DNA of 64,000 nt from Brasilonema angustatum HA4187-MV1 (GTDB lineage Bacteria > Cyanobacteriota > Cyanobacteriia > Cyanobacteriales > Nostocaceae): the NCBI GenBank assembly GCA_019359695.1, contig JAHHGV010000008.1:62001-126000 (forward strand). Reading direction: 5' to 3'. This document shows, one piece after another, positions 1 to 9,035 of this stretch. The notes below the pieces were generated by a model that saw only the letters and a list, made by a program, of their open reading frames with translations, was not told where the DNA came from and ran no database searches. A program made the position numbers and the translations under genes. Each line of letters begins with the position of its first letter. Position 1 is the first letter of the stretch.

Positions 1-662
1 AAAAAGCTTTTTGCTCGCTGACATTTTTTAGAAAGACTAACTGAGTTTAAAGGAAGTTGCCACATCTCCATAAATTTCTGATTGTAGCAAAGGATTTCTC
101 CTTCAATGTTGACTGCAAGTATTCCATTTGCAGTGGATTCCAACGTTGATCGAAGTAGGGAAAGAGATATTTCTAGCTCGGTTTGTGTTCTTTGATATTC
201 AATAACTTCTTGCTCGAACTCTTGTTTTGAGTCAGAGTTTCTGTCAACATACTGCTGTACGCTCAAGTTTACTAAATCATCACTAATATTACGAGCAAAG
301 CCACAGCCAAATTCTTTGCCTTGATACTCTATATAAGTAAGATTGATTTCTACTAGAAAAACTCGACTTGTTTTTGTTTGATATCTAGATTTAAACGTGA
401 GGGAACCTTGTTGCTTGAGTGCTGTCCATTTTTCTGACCAATCCTGTGCCGAAAAATCTACATCTATATCTTCCACTCTCATCCGGAGTAATTCCTCACG
501 GGAATACTCACTCATACGGCACATGGAATCATTGACGTAGATAATTTGTGCGTTCAACCCCACGCAAAAAGCAGCATCTGCAACTTGGTTAATAAGAAAT
601 TGTGCTAACTTCAATTCCTCTTCAGGTTCCAAGACTAATTCAGAATTTATTTGAAATAACAT
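1..662 (-). CDS. PAS-domain sensor protein, partial (3' part beyond window)
   Basis: This open frame starts with ATG at 662 and runs off the left edge, giving about 220 residues with no stop. The N-terminus (roughly residues 15-130) reads as a PAS fold, with the segments QVADAAFCVG, IIYVNDSMCRMS and YSREELLRM. A hydrophilic, probably coiled linker follows near residues 135-165, and then a second PAS begins with STLESTANGILAVN. No kinase domain is visible because the gene is cut. It is divergent from scyA across 1.3 kb. In Nostoc punctiforme a two-component pair (Npun_F1277/F1278) sits divergently beside scyA and the regulator is needed for scytonemin production, so this is probably the sensor kinase counterpart. 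The PAS content is read from the sequence; the regulatory role is inference from position. Confidence 0.75.
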   Translation of the reverse strand, partial: MLFQINSELVLEPEEELKLAQFLINQVADAAFCVGLNAQIIYVNDSMCRMSEYSREELLRMRVEDIDVDFSAQDWSEKWTALKQQGSLTFKSRYQTKTSRVFLVEINLTYIEYQGKEFGCGFARNISDDLVNLSVQQYVDRNSDSKQEFEQEVIEYQRTQTELEISLSLLRSTLESTANGILAVNIEGEILCYNQKFMEMWQLPLNSVSLSKKCQRAKSF

Positions 663-1990
663 AGACTCACCACAACTGATCACCCTTTGCTACCCCACTG
701 TATAATTTTAGACTCTAAGGGTTTGTAGACTTTTAAATCGAAATCTCGTAAATTTGCTGTTACGTTTTATTTTCTGGACTACATAACTTTATCAAATCTT
801 TGGAAAAATTAATATAAATTTACAATAAAGCTACGATTATTAATTTTTGTCGCAACAAAATGGAATTAATGACTTGACACTACATCAACTATGTGTTATT
901 AATAATCGCAAAACTGACTGGCTCAATCTTAGGTATGAATTATTACCTTTGATTTTCTGTTGAACATTTGCTTCTTAATATTGTTACTAGCCAAAAGTAG
1001 TATTAGCTTAAAGATTTATGTTGGCTTATTAATTGCACAAATAAGTCTATCAATTCTAAGTAGTATTGTTTTGTATAGTTATTACAAACACGCGTTAACA
1101 TTAAGTGATATTCAGCTAATAAATTACCAGCAAAGTTGGCTGAACCTCCGATAGAGAAGTGCGATACCTCCCTTAAAGTTGTAAATTCTTTCTCAGAAAC
1201 TGCCTAAATTGGTTCATCAGAATAGAGATCAAACAAATTTCTAAATTTTCATGGCTGAATTGCTTTTAGTCAACTTAATTTCTTTTGATTTACTCTTTTA
1301 TGAATTCAACTACAAAAGATTTGACAAGTTCATCTGTCAAAAGATATACCATAAGACCTCATCACTATGTATCTGCCAATACTCATCTATCTTGAGACAG
1401 ATTATAGTAGAACCGAAGTGAGTGTTTTTAATAAGTGAATTTCTATTGAAAGGGAGTTTTGCAGCAAAATGACTACAATTTGTTTCAAATATCGAGTAGG
1501 GACAAGCAAAACATTAAATTTTTATTAAGAATAACAGCAACTCTTTTTTGTGGTGATTTTGTCCACCGCTTGTCCTGAGTTTTTCTCAGATAACTTTATT
1601 TTTAGGTAACAATTAAGACATGTAAAAAACCAACAAAATAACATACTGTAAAGTACCAAAAGGTAGAGAAAAGTTGTTTAAATAGTTCTACATATCATAT
1701 TTAGTACAAACAAAAAATCTGACAACCTAATCAAAAGATTTTTCATTGCAGTAGAGTATCTAGCTTTTGTAGTCTTGTTTCCATAAGCACAGCCTCAATT
1801 GTTTAACTTCTTCGCAACAAGTTTTTTACTGACGAAAAAGCGATGACTCGCCTTTGCCAGTGTTCGTCAAACTGGGTCATAAAAATGTAGAAAAATGGGG
1901 ACATGAGGGATACTTAAGGCTGTGTGTGCAAGTGCAGCCTGAGAAAGCAAACTGGTAGCCTCTCCAACAATCAGGGAACATGTAGACGCA
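663..1990. promoter_or_regulatory. Long AT-rich divergent intergenic region upstream of scyA
   Basis: About 1.3 kb separates the PAS sensor gene from scyA. It is AT-rich and holds no convincing gene; a 64-codon TTG-started frame at 960-1154 has no ribosome site or recognisable family. No clear Shine-Dalgarno precedes the scyA ATG at 1991. The length and position suggest that it carries the control region for both the sensor gene and the scytonemin operon, but no specific operator was identified. Confidence 0.5.
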
Positions 1991-3865
1991 ATGAGCCAAA
2001 ATTATACTCAGACAAACTCTCAAGCCGGCACTCAGCCATACGACGTGTACCAACCAACTGACTCTTCCAAAGACCAGACAAATGGTAATTCCAATGGTCA
2101 CTCGGAAAGTGCAGGAGTTTTACAAAAGCGATCGCCAACGGTTGCAGATGCGATCGCCAACATGATGGAAGATTTAGGAGTCAGCTGCGCTTTTGGCGTC
2201 AATGGGGGTGCGATGGCAGGTCTTTGGGGATCGCTATCGAATAGCCTCTTACAAGTGATGAACTGTCGTCATGAAGCCGGAGCTGCTTTTGCAGCAACTG
2301 AAGCATACTTCGCAACTGGTCGTCCCACCGTAGTATTTACTACTGCAGGACCAGGCATAACCAATGCTCTGACTGGATTATTTGCTGCTAGAGGTGAGGG
2401 TGCAAAAGTGATTTTGCTGTCAGCTTGCACTTCCTCACCACAGCGCGGACGGTGGGCAATACAAGAAACCAGCAGCGACACTCTGCCAATTGAGGGAATT
2501 TTTACCTCAGGAGCGCTGTTTAACTATGCCACCACTGTGGAGAGTGCTGCACAACTGCCACAGATTTTTCGCAAACTGGCTCTGGGTTTCTCGCAACCAG
2601 GAGGCTTTGTCGCCCATTTGAGCATTCCCACCGCTGTGCAAACAAGTCCGCTTGATAGGACGCTTTTGTTCCAAGGAATTAATTGTTCTTTGGTAGTGCC
2701 ACATCAAGAAACAATTGTTAAATGTACACAGTTGCTATCAGAAGGACCGTTTGCCATTTGGGTAGGCTTTGGTGCCCGTGGCGCAGCAGAAGAAATTCTT
2801 CAATTCGCCGAGAGAACTGGGGCAGCAGTGATGTGTTCACCCCGTGGTAAAGGTATTTTTCCCGAGGATCATCCTCAATTTGTCGGGGTGACAGGTTTGG
2901 GAGGTCATGGTTCCGTTATGACCTACATGCAACAGCAAACACCTTTACGAACACTTGTGCTGGGAACGCGCCTGAGCGAACCAACTTCCTTCTGGAATCA
3001 AGCATTGGTTCCCCCAGGAGGATTTGTGCATGTCGATATCGACCCAACAGTCCCAGGAGTCGCGTATCCAGAAGCGGAAACTTTTGCTGTCCAATCAGAC
3101 ATCAAAGCATTTTTACAAGCGCTGTTGCAATTTGACGATGACTTTGTAGCCAGTACAGCAGTTACATCTTTATGGTTACCTCGTCCTGAAGGTCAGACAA
3201 TTCAACCAGGTTCAGACTCTCCAGTCAGACCAGAGGTGTTGATGGAAGCTATTCAAAAGGTAATCATCGATAACAGCGATGCCATAATCATGGCGGAGTG
3301 TGGTAACTCGTTCCTTTGGTCAACACATTTACTGCGATTTGCAAGCGCAAATCGTTACCGGATCAGTACCGGAGTTGGAGCTATGGGTCATGCTGCGGCG
3401 GGAGTTATCGGAGCAGCAGCCGCGCGCAATGGCAAAGCAGTCGCCATCGTTGGGGATGGGGCAATGCTGATGAATAATGAAATCAACACAGCTGTGAAAT
3501 ACCAAATTCCTGCCGTCTGGATTGTTCTCAACGATGCTCGCTACAACATGAGCTACCAAGGCATGGAAATGTTGGGACTCAAAGGTGCAGATGCATCAAT
3601 TCCACAAGCAAATTTTGCGGTGATAGCTCGCGGTATGGGAGCCGAAGGAATCCGCATCAGCAAAGAAATGGATGTTTTCTGTGCGCTAGAGCAAGCAATG
3701 GCAGCCACTGGTCCAATCGTTGTCGATGTCGTGATTAACCCAGATAGACGCGCACCCTCCAAAGGACGCAACGCCGGTCTGGCATTACAAGGAATCAAAT
3801 CAACTCCAGCCCAAAAGACAGAATTGCACGTGTCATTTCCACAAGTATCATTTCCCAATGCCTAA
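1991..3865 (+). CDS. scyA: ScyA, thiamine-diphosphate-dependent acyloin-type synthase of scytonemin pathway
   Basis: A 624-residue acetolactate-synthase-like enzyme. In scytonemin synthesis ScyA couples indole-3-pyruvate with p-hydroxyphenylpyruvate to the beta-keto acid monomer precursor. The ThDP N-terminal domain has the conserved glutamate in the RHEAGAAFAA segment (E95). The C-terminal ThDP-binding motif starts GDGAMLMNN at about residue 488 and ends near VLNDARYNM. The first 45 residues are a polar Gln/Asn/Ser-rich extension before the core begins at PTVADAIANMM; a later start is possible but no better ATG stands out. The gene heads a run of same-strand scy genes, with scyB 56 bases downstream. 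Family and order match known scytonemin loci, so the specific name is well supported over ordinary ilvB. Confidence 0.95.
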   Translation: MSQNYTQTNSQAGTQPYDVYQPTDSSKDQTNGNSNGHSESAGVLQKRSPTVADAIANMMEDLGVSCAFGVNGGAMAGLWGSLSNSLLQVMNCRHEAGAAFAATEAYFATGRPTVVFTTAGPGITNALTGLFAARGEGAKVILLSACTSSPQRGRWAIQETSSDTLPIEGIFTSGALFNYATTVESAAQLPQIFRKLALGFSQPGGFVAHLSIPTAVQTSPLDRTLLFQGINCSLVVPHQETIVKCTQLLSEGPFAIWVGFGARGAAEEILQFAERTGAAVMCSPRGKGIFPEDHPQFVGVTGLGGHGSVMTYMQQQTPLRTLVLGTRLSEPTSFWNQALVPPGGFVHVDIDPTVPGVAYPEAETFAVQSDIKAFLQALLQFDDDFVASTAVTSLWLPRPEGQTIQPGSDSPVRPEVLMEAIQKVIIDNSDAIIMAECGNSFLWSTHLLRFASANRYRISTGVGAMGHAAAGVIGAAAARNGKAVAIVGDGAMLMNNEINTAVKYQIPAVWIVLNDARYNMSYQGMEMLGLKGADASIPQANFAVIARGMGAEGIRISKEMDVFCALEQAMAATGPIVVDVVINPDRRAPSKGRNAGLALQGIKSTPAQKTELHVSFPQVSFPNA

Positions 3866-3921
3866 TCAATTTGTGGTAAGCGCAAAGACTGTTTACTACA
3901 AACACGATAGGTGATATATAG

Positions 3922-4998
3922 GTGAGCGAGGAGATAGTGTTGAATCTTTTTGAAACTGTTACACAGATGGGTCATGAGCAGATTTTGTTCTGTCATGGAA
4001 AAGACCCAGATATTAAGGCAATTATTGCCATTCATGATACGAGTCTAGGACCTGCAATGGGGGCGACACGATTGTGGCCTTATGCGAGTGAGGCTGCTGC
4101 GTTAAATGACGCTCTTCGTCTAAGCCGTGGTATGACTTATAAGGCTGCTTGTGCTAACATTCCGGTTGGTGGAGGCAAAGCTGTTATTATTGCTAATCCA
4201 GAAAATAAGACAGAAGATCTGTTTAGAGCCTACGGACGTTTTATAGAAAGTCTCAAAGGACGATTTATTACAGGTCAAGATGTGAATTTGACACCCGAAG
4301 ATGTCAGAATCATCAACCAAGAAACTCAATATGTCGTGGGGGTAGAAGAAAGGTCTGGAGGACCTGCTCCAGTGACGGCATGGGGAGTTTTCCTGGGAAT
4401 AAGATCTGCTGTTGAGTTTCGTTTGCAAACTCAAAACTTAAAAGGATTAAAGGTCGCAGTTCAAGGTCTGGGAAATGTCGGTCAAAATCTTTGCCAACAC
4501 TTGCATGAACATGGGGCAAAACTATTTGTTAGCGATATAAGTAGAGATAAAACAGAGCAAGTCAAACATCTTTTTGGTGCCACTGTTGTAGAGCCAGACA
4601 AAATTTACTCTCTAGATGTGGATGTCTTTTCTCCTTGTGCTTTAGGCGGAATTCTTAATAGTGAAACTATTCCTCGCATCAAGGCTTTAATTGTTGCTGG
4701 TGCTGCCAACAATCAGCTAGGAGTTGAAGTACAGCACGGTCAAATGCTTGCAGCAAAACAAATTCTTTATTGTCCAGATTATGTTATTAATGCTGGCGGG
4801 CTAATCAACGTCTACAACGAAATGATTGGCTACAACGAACAAAGAGCCTTACAACAAGTACGTAATATTTACGATACACTAACTGAAATTTTTGACATAG
4901 CGCAAAAGCAGGGTATCACTACCAACGATGCTTCTAAGCAGTTGGCAGAAGACAGAATCCTGAAAGCCCGACATTTCAAAACTATGGCTGTGGCGTAA
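3922..4998 (+). CDS. scyB: ScyB, leucine/phenylalanine-dehydrogenase-like tryptophan dehydrogenase
   Basis: A 358-residue Glu/Leu/Phe/Val dehydrogenase family member. ScyB oxidatively deaminates tryptophan to indole-3-pyruvate, the substrate of ScyA. Catalytic lysines of this family are seen at K74 (TYKAACANI) and K86 (PVGGGKAVI), and the Rossmann NAD motif QGLGNVGQNL lies near residue 180. The C-terminal segment CPDYVINAGGLINVYNE is typical of leucine dehydrogenases. The start used is GTG at 3922; no upstream in-frame ATG fits. It lies between scyA and scyC, with only 11 bases to scyC, so the three are probably cotranscribed. General family identity is certain, and the tryptophan-specific role rests on the neighbourhood. 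Confidence 0.95.
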   Translation: MSEEIVLNLFETVTQMGHEQILFCHGKDPDIKAIIAIHDTSLGPAMGATRLWPYASEAAALNDALRLSRGMTYKAACANIPVGGGKAVIIANPENKTEDLFRAYGRFIESLKGRFITGQDVNLTPEDVRIINQETQYVVGVEERSGGPAPVTAWGVFLGIRSAVEFRLQTQNLKGLKVAVQGLGNVGQNLCQHLHEHGAKLFVSDISRDKTEQVKHLFGATVVEPDKIYSLDVDVFSPCALGGILNSETIPRIKALIVAGAANNQLGVEVQHGQMLAAKQILYCPDYVINAGGLINVYNEMIGYNEQRALQQVRNIYDTLTEIFDIAQKQGITTNDASKQLAEDRILKARHFKTMAVA

Positions 4999-5009
4999 AG
5001 GAGTGACAA

Positions 5010-5966
5010 ATGGTAACGGAAAGAAATACATTTGCAACATCGGCATATATTGCAACCACTCCAGAGACTGCCTATGAATATCTTTGCAGTCTCAAAAACC
5101 TAAATGAGTGGACGCTGTATAGCCGCATGGAAGAGCAAGTTGACGAAGATACCTGGCTAGGAACTGCGTCTGGTTATCAGAAAAAGCTCTACTATCACGT
5201 CAAAAGACTGGATCACCCGCATTTTTACGGCATTGAGTGGCACTGCGGGTTAGAGTATCAGAAATATTATCAGGTTTATCCTGTCCTGCTCTTTCCTGCC
5301 GACTACATTGAGCCGGGAACGGATGAAAAGGGTCTATACTTACACTGGATCAGCTTTGTCGATCCTAAGCGGCGCAGTCCGTTGATTATGGAGGGAATTC
5401 ACACGGTACACACTTCCGAGTGCCGTTCTCTCAAAGGTAATTTGGAACGCAAGGCTGGTCTTAGCGCTGCAGCAAAAGGGCGTTATTATATCGATACTGA
5501 CACTGTTTATGTAAATGCTCCAATCGAGATGGGGGTCGAGTTCTTGTCGGAACTCCAGAACATGGATGATTGGGCACACCTGCTGCGAGCAGATGGCGAA
5601 ATTACTCCCTCTGCGGGCGAGTTTCGCGATGAATATGGCCAAAAGGTAAAAGTGACTCAGCGAGTGCAACCTGCAGGCAAATGGTACTTGCTGGAACACG
5701 AATTCTTCTATCCAGACTACGGATTTTATCAACGCTCTCCGGTGCTACTTATCCCAGCATCCTATGCTTTCGGTGATCCGGAAGCGCCTGGTTTCATCCA
5801 GCATCGGATTACGTTCTGGAAAACAGGTGAGCAATTGCCTCACGGCAAACTCCAGATTGAAGACTTTGGCTCTGAGAGTTTGAACATCAAACGTCTGTTG
5901 GAAGCCAAAGCTGGCAACCTTGATACATTGGCTCAAGGTTTGAGCTATATGCCACAAGCTAAGTAG
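5010..5966 (+). CDS. scyC: ScyC, cyclase forming the scytonemin monomer ring
   Basis: A 318-residue protein of the ScyC family. ScyC cyclises the ScyA product to the tricyclic ketone monomer with loss of carboxylate and water. The sequence appears to have two related halves: an N-terminal one beginning with ATTPETAYEYLCSLKNLNEW and a C-terminal one with NAPIEMGVEFLSELQNMDDW. This suggests an internal duplication of a START/polyketide-cyclase-like helix-grip fold. The ATG at 5010 has a GGAG eight bases upstream. It is soluble, without a signal peptide. It follows scyB by 11 bases and is followed by two hairpins before scyD, which suggests that the enzyme block scyABC forms its own transcription segment. 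Confidence 0.93.
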   Translation: MVTERNTFATSAYIATTPETAYEYLCSLKNLNEWTLYSRMEEQVDEDTWLGTASGYQKKLYYHVKRLDHPHFYGIEWHCGLEYQKYYQVYPVLLFPADYIEPGTDEKGLYLHWISFVDPKRRSPLIMEGIHTVHTSECRSLKGNLERKAGLSAAAKGRYYIDTDTVYVNAPIEMGVEFLSELQNMDDWAHLLRADGEITPSAGEFRDEYGQKVKVTQRVQPAGKWYLLEHEFFYPDYGFYQRSPVLLIPASYAFGDPEAPGFIQHRITFWKTGEQLPHGKLQIEDFGSESLNIKRLLEAKAGNLDTLAQGLSYMPQAK

Positions 5967-5970
5967 TGAC

Positions 5971-6086
5971 TTGTTAGTAGTTAGTGGTTAATAAAACAAC
6001 TAACTACTAACAATGAATAATTAATAAAAAAATAAATTTATATAGTCAGGGTGAAAACGCTGTCATTGCTTGTTGTTAGCAATGAC
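5971..6086. terminator. Two consecutive hairpins between scyC and scyD
   Basis: The first hairpin has perfect 15-base arms at 5971-5985 (TTGTTAGTAGTTAGT) and 5999-6013. The second has 9-base arms at 6062-6070 (GTCATTGCT) and 6078-6086. Neither has a strong T-run, so they may attenuate or stabilise mRNA ends between the enzyme genes and the propeller genes rather than stop transcription fully. Confidence 0.5.
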
Positions 6087-6129
6087 ACCTTCTATACAGA
6101 AAATTTAAAGCCGACCTCTGTTGTGACAT

Positions 6130-7242
6130 ATGAAACTGGAACAACTTACTGTTACGTCTTTTACGGTGCTTGCCGACGGTCTTGATAATCCGAAAGGTCT
6201 AAGCTTTGATCCCGACGGTAGTCTCTATATTACAGAGGCTGGTAGAGGGGGAGATGGAGCTAGCGTTCCATCACCTAGTGGTCAAGGTTCTTTACTTTAT
6301 GGCACAACAGGTGCTATATCAAGAGTAGAGAATGATACAATAAAATGTATACTAACCGGACTCCCTTCCTTGGCATTTCCAGATGGCACTGGAGCCGCCG
6401 GGCCTCACGATATAAAGTTTGATACTACAGGCAAGCCTTATGTTCTCGTTGGGTACGCTGCAAATCCAGCTTTACGCGACAGCACATTCGGTAACACTGA
6501 CTTAGGAAAAATTATCACTCCCGATTTCGATACGAATTCGTGGACTACTGTTGCCGATATAGCCAACTACGAACTGACTCATAACCCTGATGGAGGTGAT
6601 GTCGTCAGTAATCCCCTGGCTTTTTTAATAGATGGCGACAAGATTGTAGTTGTTGATCCGGGTGCAAACGATTTGCTGAGTGTAGGCACCGATGGAAGTC
6701 ATTTGGACGCAATAGCTGTACTTCCCCAGCAACCTGTTACTAATCCAATCTTTCCTGGTTCTAACTCGCAAAATTTTGACCGGGGACACGTGCCACCTCC
6801 CAGTGCTTACCGTAATGCAACACCATCGCAAATAACGATTCAATCTGTACCTACAGGAATCGCCAAAGGTTCAGATGGTGCTTATTACGTCAGTACATTC
6901 ACTGGTTTTCCTTTCCCAGAAGGTGAAGCAAAAATCTACCGAGTGGATGCTGATGGTCAACTATCTGTCTATGCTGATGGCTTTACACAACTGATTGATC
7001 TGACTTTCGATGCCCAAGGCAACTTGTATGCATTGCAACACATGAATCAGTCAGGCTGGAAAGGAAAGCTGGATGGAAGTCTGATCAAAATCACTCCTGA
7101 TGGCACTCGCACAACTATTCTCAGTGGTGATGGATTAGAGGCTCCTAGTGCATTGACTATTGGTCCTGATGGTGCGCTTTATGTCATTAATCGAGGCGGT
7201 CTCCCAAAAAAAGGGCAAGTCATAAGAATTGATCATCATTGA
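6130..7242 (+). CDS. scyD: ScyD/ScyE-family beta-propeller protein without export signals
   Basis: A 370-residue protein of the ScyD/ScyE family with SMP-30/NHL-like repeated blades, for example DNPKGLSFDPDGSLYIT near the N-terminus and APSALTIGPDGALYV near the end. It is clearly paralogous to the next gene, with matching segments such as SVPTGIA, ADGFTQL and LYALQHMNQS. Unlike ScyE it starts directly with the first blade (MKLEQLTVTSFTVLADGL) and ends at KKGQVIRIDHH, so it has neither a signal peptide nor a PEP-CTERM tail. The ATG at 6130 is the only sensible start. In N. punctiforme scyD is dispensable for scytonemin formation, and its precise role is unknown. Position between scyC and scyE supports the symbol. 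Confidence 0.88.
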   Translation: MKLEQLTVTSFTVLADGLDNPKGLSFDPDGSLYITEAGRGGDGASVPSPSGQGSLLYGTTGAISRVENDTIKCILTGLPSLAFPDGTGAAGPHDIKFDTTGKPYVLVGYAANPALRDSTFGNTDLGKIITPDFDTNSWTTVADIANYELTHNPDGGDVVSNPLAFLIDGDKIVVVDPGANDLLSVGTDGSHLDAIAVLPQQPVTNPIFPGSNSQNFDRGHVPPPSAYRNATPSQITIQSVPTGIAKGSDGAYYVSTFTGFPFPEGEAKIYRVDADGQLSVYADGFTQLIDLTFDAQGNLYALQHMNQSGWKGKLDGSLIKITPDGTRTTILSGDGLEAPSALTIGPDGALYVINRGGLPKKGQVIRIDHH

Positions 7243-7249
7243 TCTTTGT

Positions 7250-7275
7250 GTTCATTCAAAGTCTGTTGAATGAAC
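7250..7275. terminator. Hairpin after scyD
   Basis: Perfect inverted repeat with arms GTTCATTCAA at 7250-7259 and TTGAATGAAC at 7266-7275 and a 6-base loop, eight bases after the scyD stop. There is no T-run, so terminator function is tentative. Confidence 0.45.
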
Positions 7276-7502
7276 CAGTTCTAGAGTCATAACCAACCGA
7301 TAAGAGCCTCTACACAAAACAAGAGCCAGACTCCTGCCACTTTGGTAAAAAATTTCAAGCTAAACCAATGCCAGTTCCTCTCTATCGGCAAGGACTATTG
7401 CGCTAGATGCTTGATTTTTACATCTCAGTCACTGGGACTGTTTATCTCTAACACCGTACAACACTCCACAACTACCAACGCTCGATCTCAATCTAAATAA
7501 CT

Positions 7503-8858
7503 ATGAAATTCAAGTCATTTGCTCTTCTTTTCTCTGTTTGTGTCACTGCTACTTGTGGAACACAAGCTGCGCGAGCAGCATCGCTGTCAGTAGTAGCTGA
7601 CGGTCTTGATAATGCACGTGGTATTAGCTTTGCTCCTGACGGCAGTATTTATGTGACACAGAGTGGTAAAGGGGGCGACGGAAACGGCGGAGTAAACTGC
7701 ATACCATCACCCAGCGCGCAATACATTCCTTTATGTTCTGGTAATACTGGTGCCGTTACCAAAATTACTGCTGATGGTCAGAAAGTACCTTTACTCACAA
7801 ATCTTCCATCCATAGCATTAACGCCCTCTGGAGAACAAGCTGCTGGTCCTGCGGACATTAAATTTGATTCCAAAGGCGACGCTTATCTTTTGTATGGCTT
7901 AGCTGGCGATCCGAACTCGCGCGACACCAAGTTAGCAAGCCCTTTACTTGGACAATTATACAAAGTAGATTTAAACACCGGTTCGTTGACAAGTCTTGCC
8001 GATTTTGCAAGCTACGAAGCTAAAAATAATCCCGATGGCACTGATTTGATTAGCAACCCCTATGCTTTTGCAATTAAGGGTGATACTGCTTACGTCGTTG
8101 ATGGGGGTGGCAACTCGATCTATTCTGTAGGACTAGACGGCAGCGGTATTAAGAATGTAGCAGCCATACCTCAAAAAATAATATCACTAAGTACAGACCA
8201 ATTCCCAACTCTTCCTGAGGGGACAACAGACCCAACAGGAGGCGCACCACTACCCCCAGGTTATACTCGTGCTTCCAATGGTCTTCCGGTATCAAACCAA
8301 TCAGTGCCTACAGGTATCGCTGTTGCTCCTGATGGCAGCTTAACCCTAAGCGAATACACTTATTTTCCTTATCCAGAAAAGGAAGCACGTATCCTTAAAG
8401 TTGACCCCGATACTTTGCAAACACAAGTCCTTGCTGACGGCTTTACACAGCTGACTGGCGTCACATACGACTCTGATGGCAATTTGTATGCGTTGCAACA
8501 CATCAACCAGTCAGAATGGAAGGCAATTCAACAGGGCGGTGTGATCACTGGTGATATCAGTGGTTCTGTGATCGAAATAGCCAAGGATGGAACTCGCAAA
8601 ACTATTTGGAGTGGTGATGGACTAGAGGCAGCTTCTGAATTGACTTTCGGTCCTGATGGTGATTTGTATATTTCTAACAGAGCCAGACTCGCAGGAACAT
8701 CACAAGTCATCAAGATTGATCCTAGATCTTCTGGTGGCGCGACAAAAGTTCCTGAACCCGCTTCTGTTATTGGTTTATTATTGGCTACTGCTGTAGGTGT
8801 AAAAGCAATGAAGCGCAAGCGCCAAGAAGAGCTGTTGGATAAGGTAGAAACTATCTAA
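7503..8858 (+). CDS. scyE: ScyE, secreted beta-propeller protein with PEP-CTERM anchor
   Basis: A 451-residue ScyD/ScyE-family protein. The N-terminus is a signal peptide (FALLFSVCVTATCG, cleavage probably near AARAAS). Propeller blades follow from VVADGLDNARGISFAPDG through to the SELTFGPDGDLYIS segment near residue 380. The C-terminus is a PEP-CTERM sorting tail: VPEPASVIGLLLATAVG followed by a basic cluster KAMKRKRQEE. ScyE is therefore exported and probably processed at or anchored in the envelope, fitting the idea that late scytonemin steps occur in the periplasm. It follows scyD after a 260-base gap and precedes scyF. Confidence 0.92.
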   Translation: MKFKSFALLFSVCVTATCGTQAARAASLSVVADGLDNARGISFAPDGSIYVTQSGKGGDGNGGVNCIPSPSAQYIPLCSGNTGAVTKITADGQKVPLLTNLPSIALTPSGEQAAGPADIKFDSKGDAYLLYGLAGDPNSRDTKLASPLLGQLYKVDLNTGSLTSLADFASYEAKNNPDGTDLISNPYAFAIKGDTAYVVDGGGNSIYSVGLDGSGIKNVAAIPQKIISLSTDQFPTLPEGTTDPTGGAPLPPGYTRASNGLPVSNQSVPTGIAVAPDGSLTLSEYTYFPYPEKEARILKVDPDTLQTQVLADGFTQLTGVTYDSDGNLYALQHINQSEWKAIQQGGVITGDISGSVIEIAKDGTRKTIWSGDGLEAASELTFGPDGDLYISNRARLAGTSQVIKIDPRSSGGATKVPEPASVIGLLLATAVGVKAMKRKRQEELLDKVETI

Positions 8859-8926
8859 TTCCTTGTTTGTTTCTTGGGATTAAACCAAAGAATCCCCAAG
8901 AAATAGGCTGCTACCTCAAATAGAAA

Positions 8927-8947
8927 GCTGTCTTTCAAAAAGACAGC
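8927..8947. terminator. Hairpin after scyE
   Basis: Inverted repeat GCTGTCTTT (8927-8935) and AAAGACAGC (8939-8947) with a 3-base loop. An imperfect hairpin TTCTTGGGATT/AATCCCCAAGAA lies just before it, near 8871-8902. Together they may form the scyE 3' end. Confidence 0.45.
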
Positions 8948-9035
8948 AACGCAATATTGAATGAAGTTCCCAGACTAGATCCGGGAACGACATAAACCTA
9001 AGTAAAAGTGTAACTCATCACACAGAAAATTCATT

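Noticed and set aside
960-1154. 64-codon hydrophobic frame upstream of scyA
   Set aside because: It starts with TTG, has no ribosome site and its composition follows the AT-rich background; no family resemblance.
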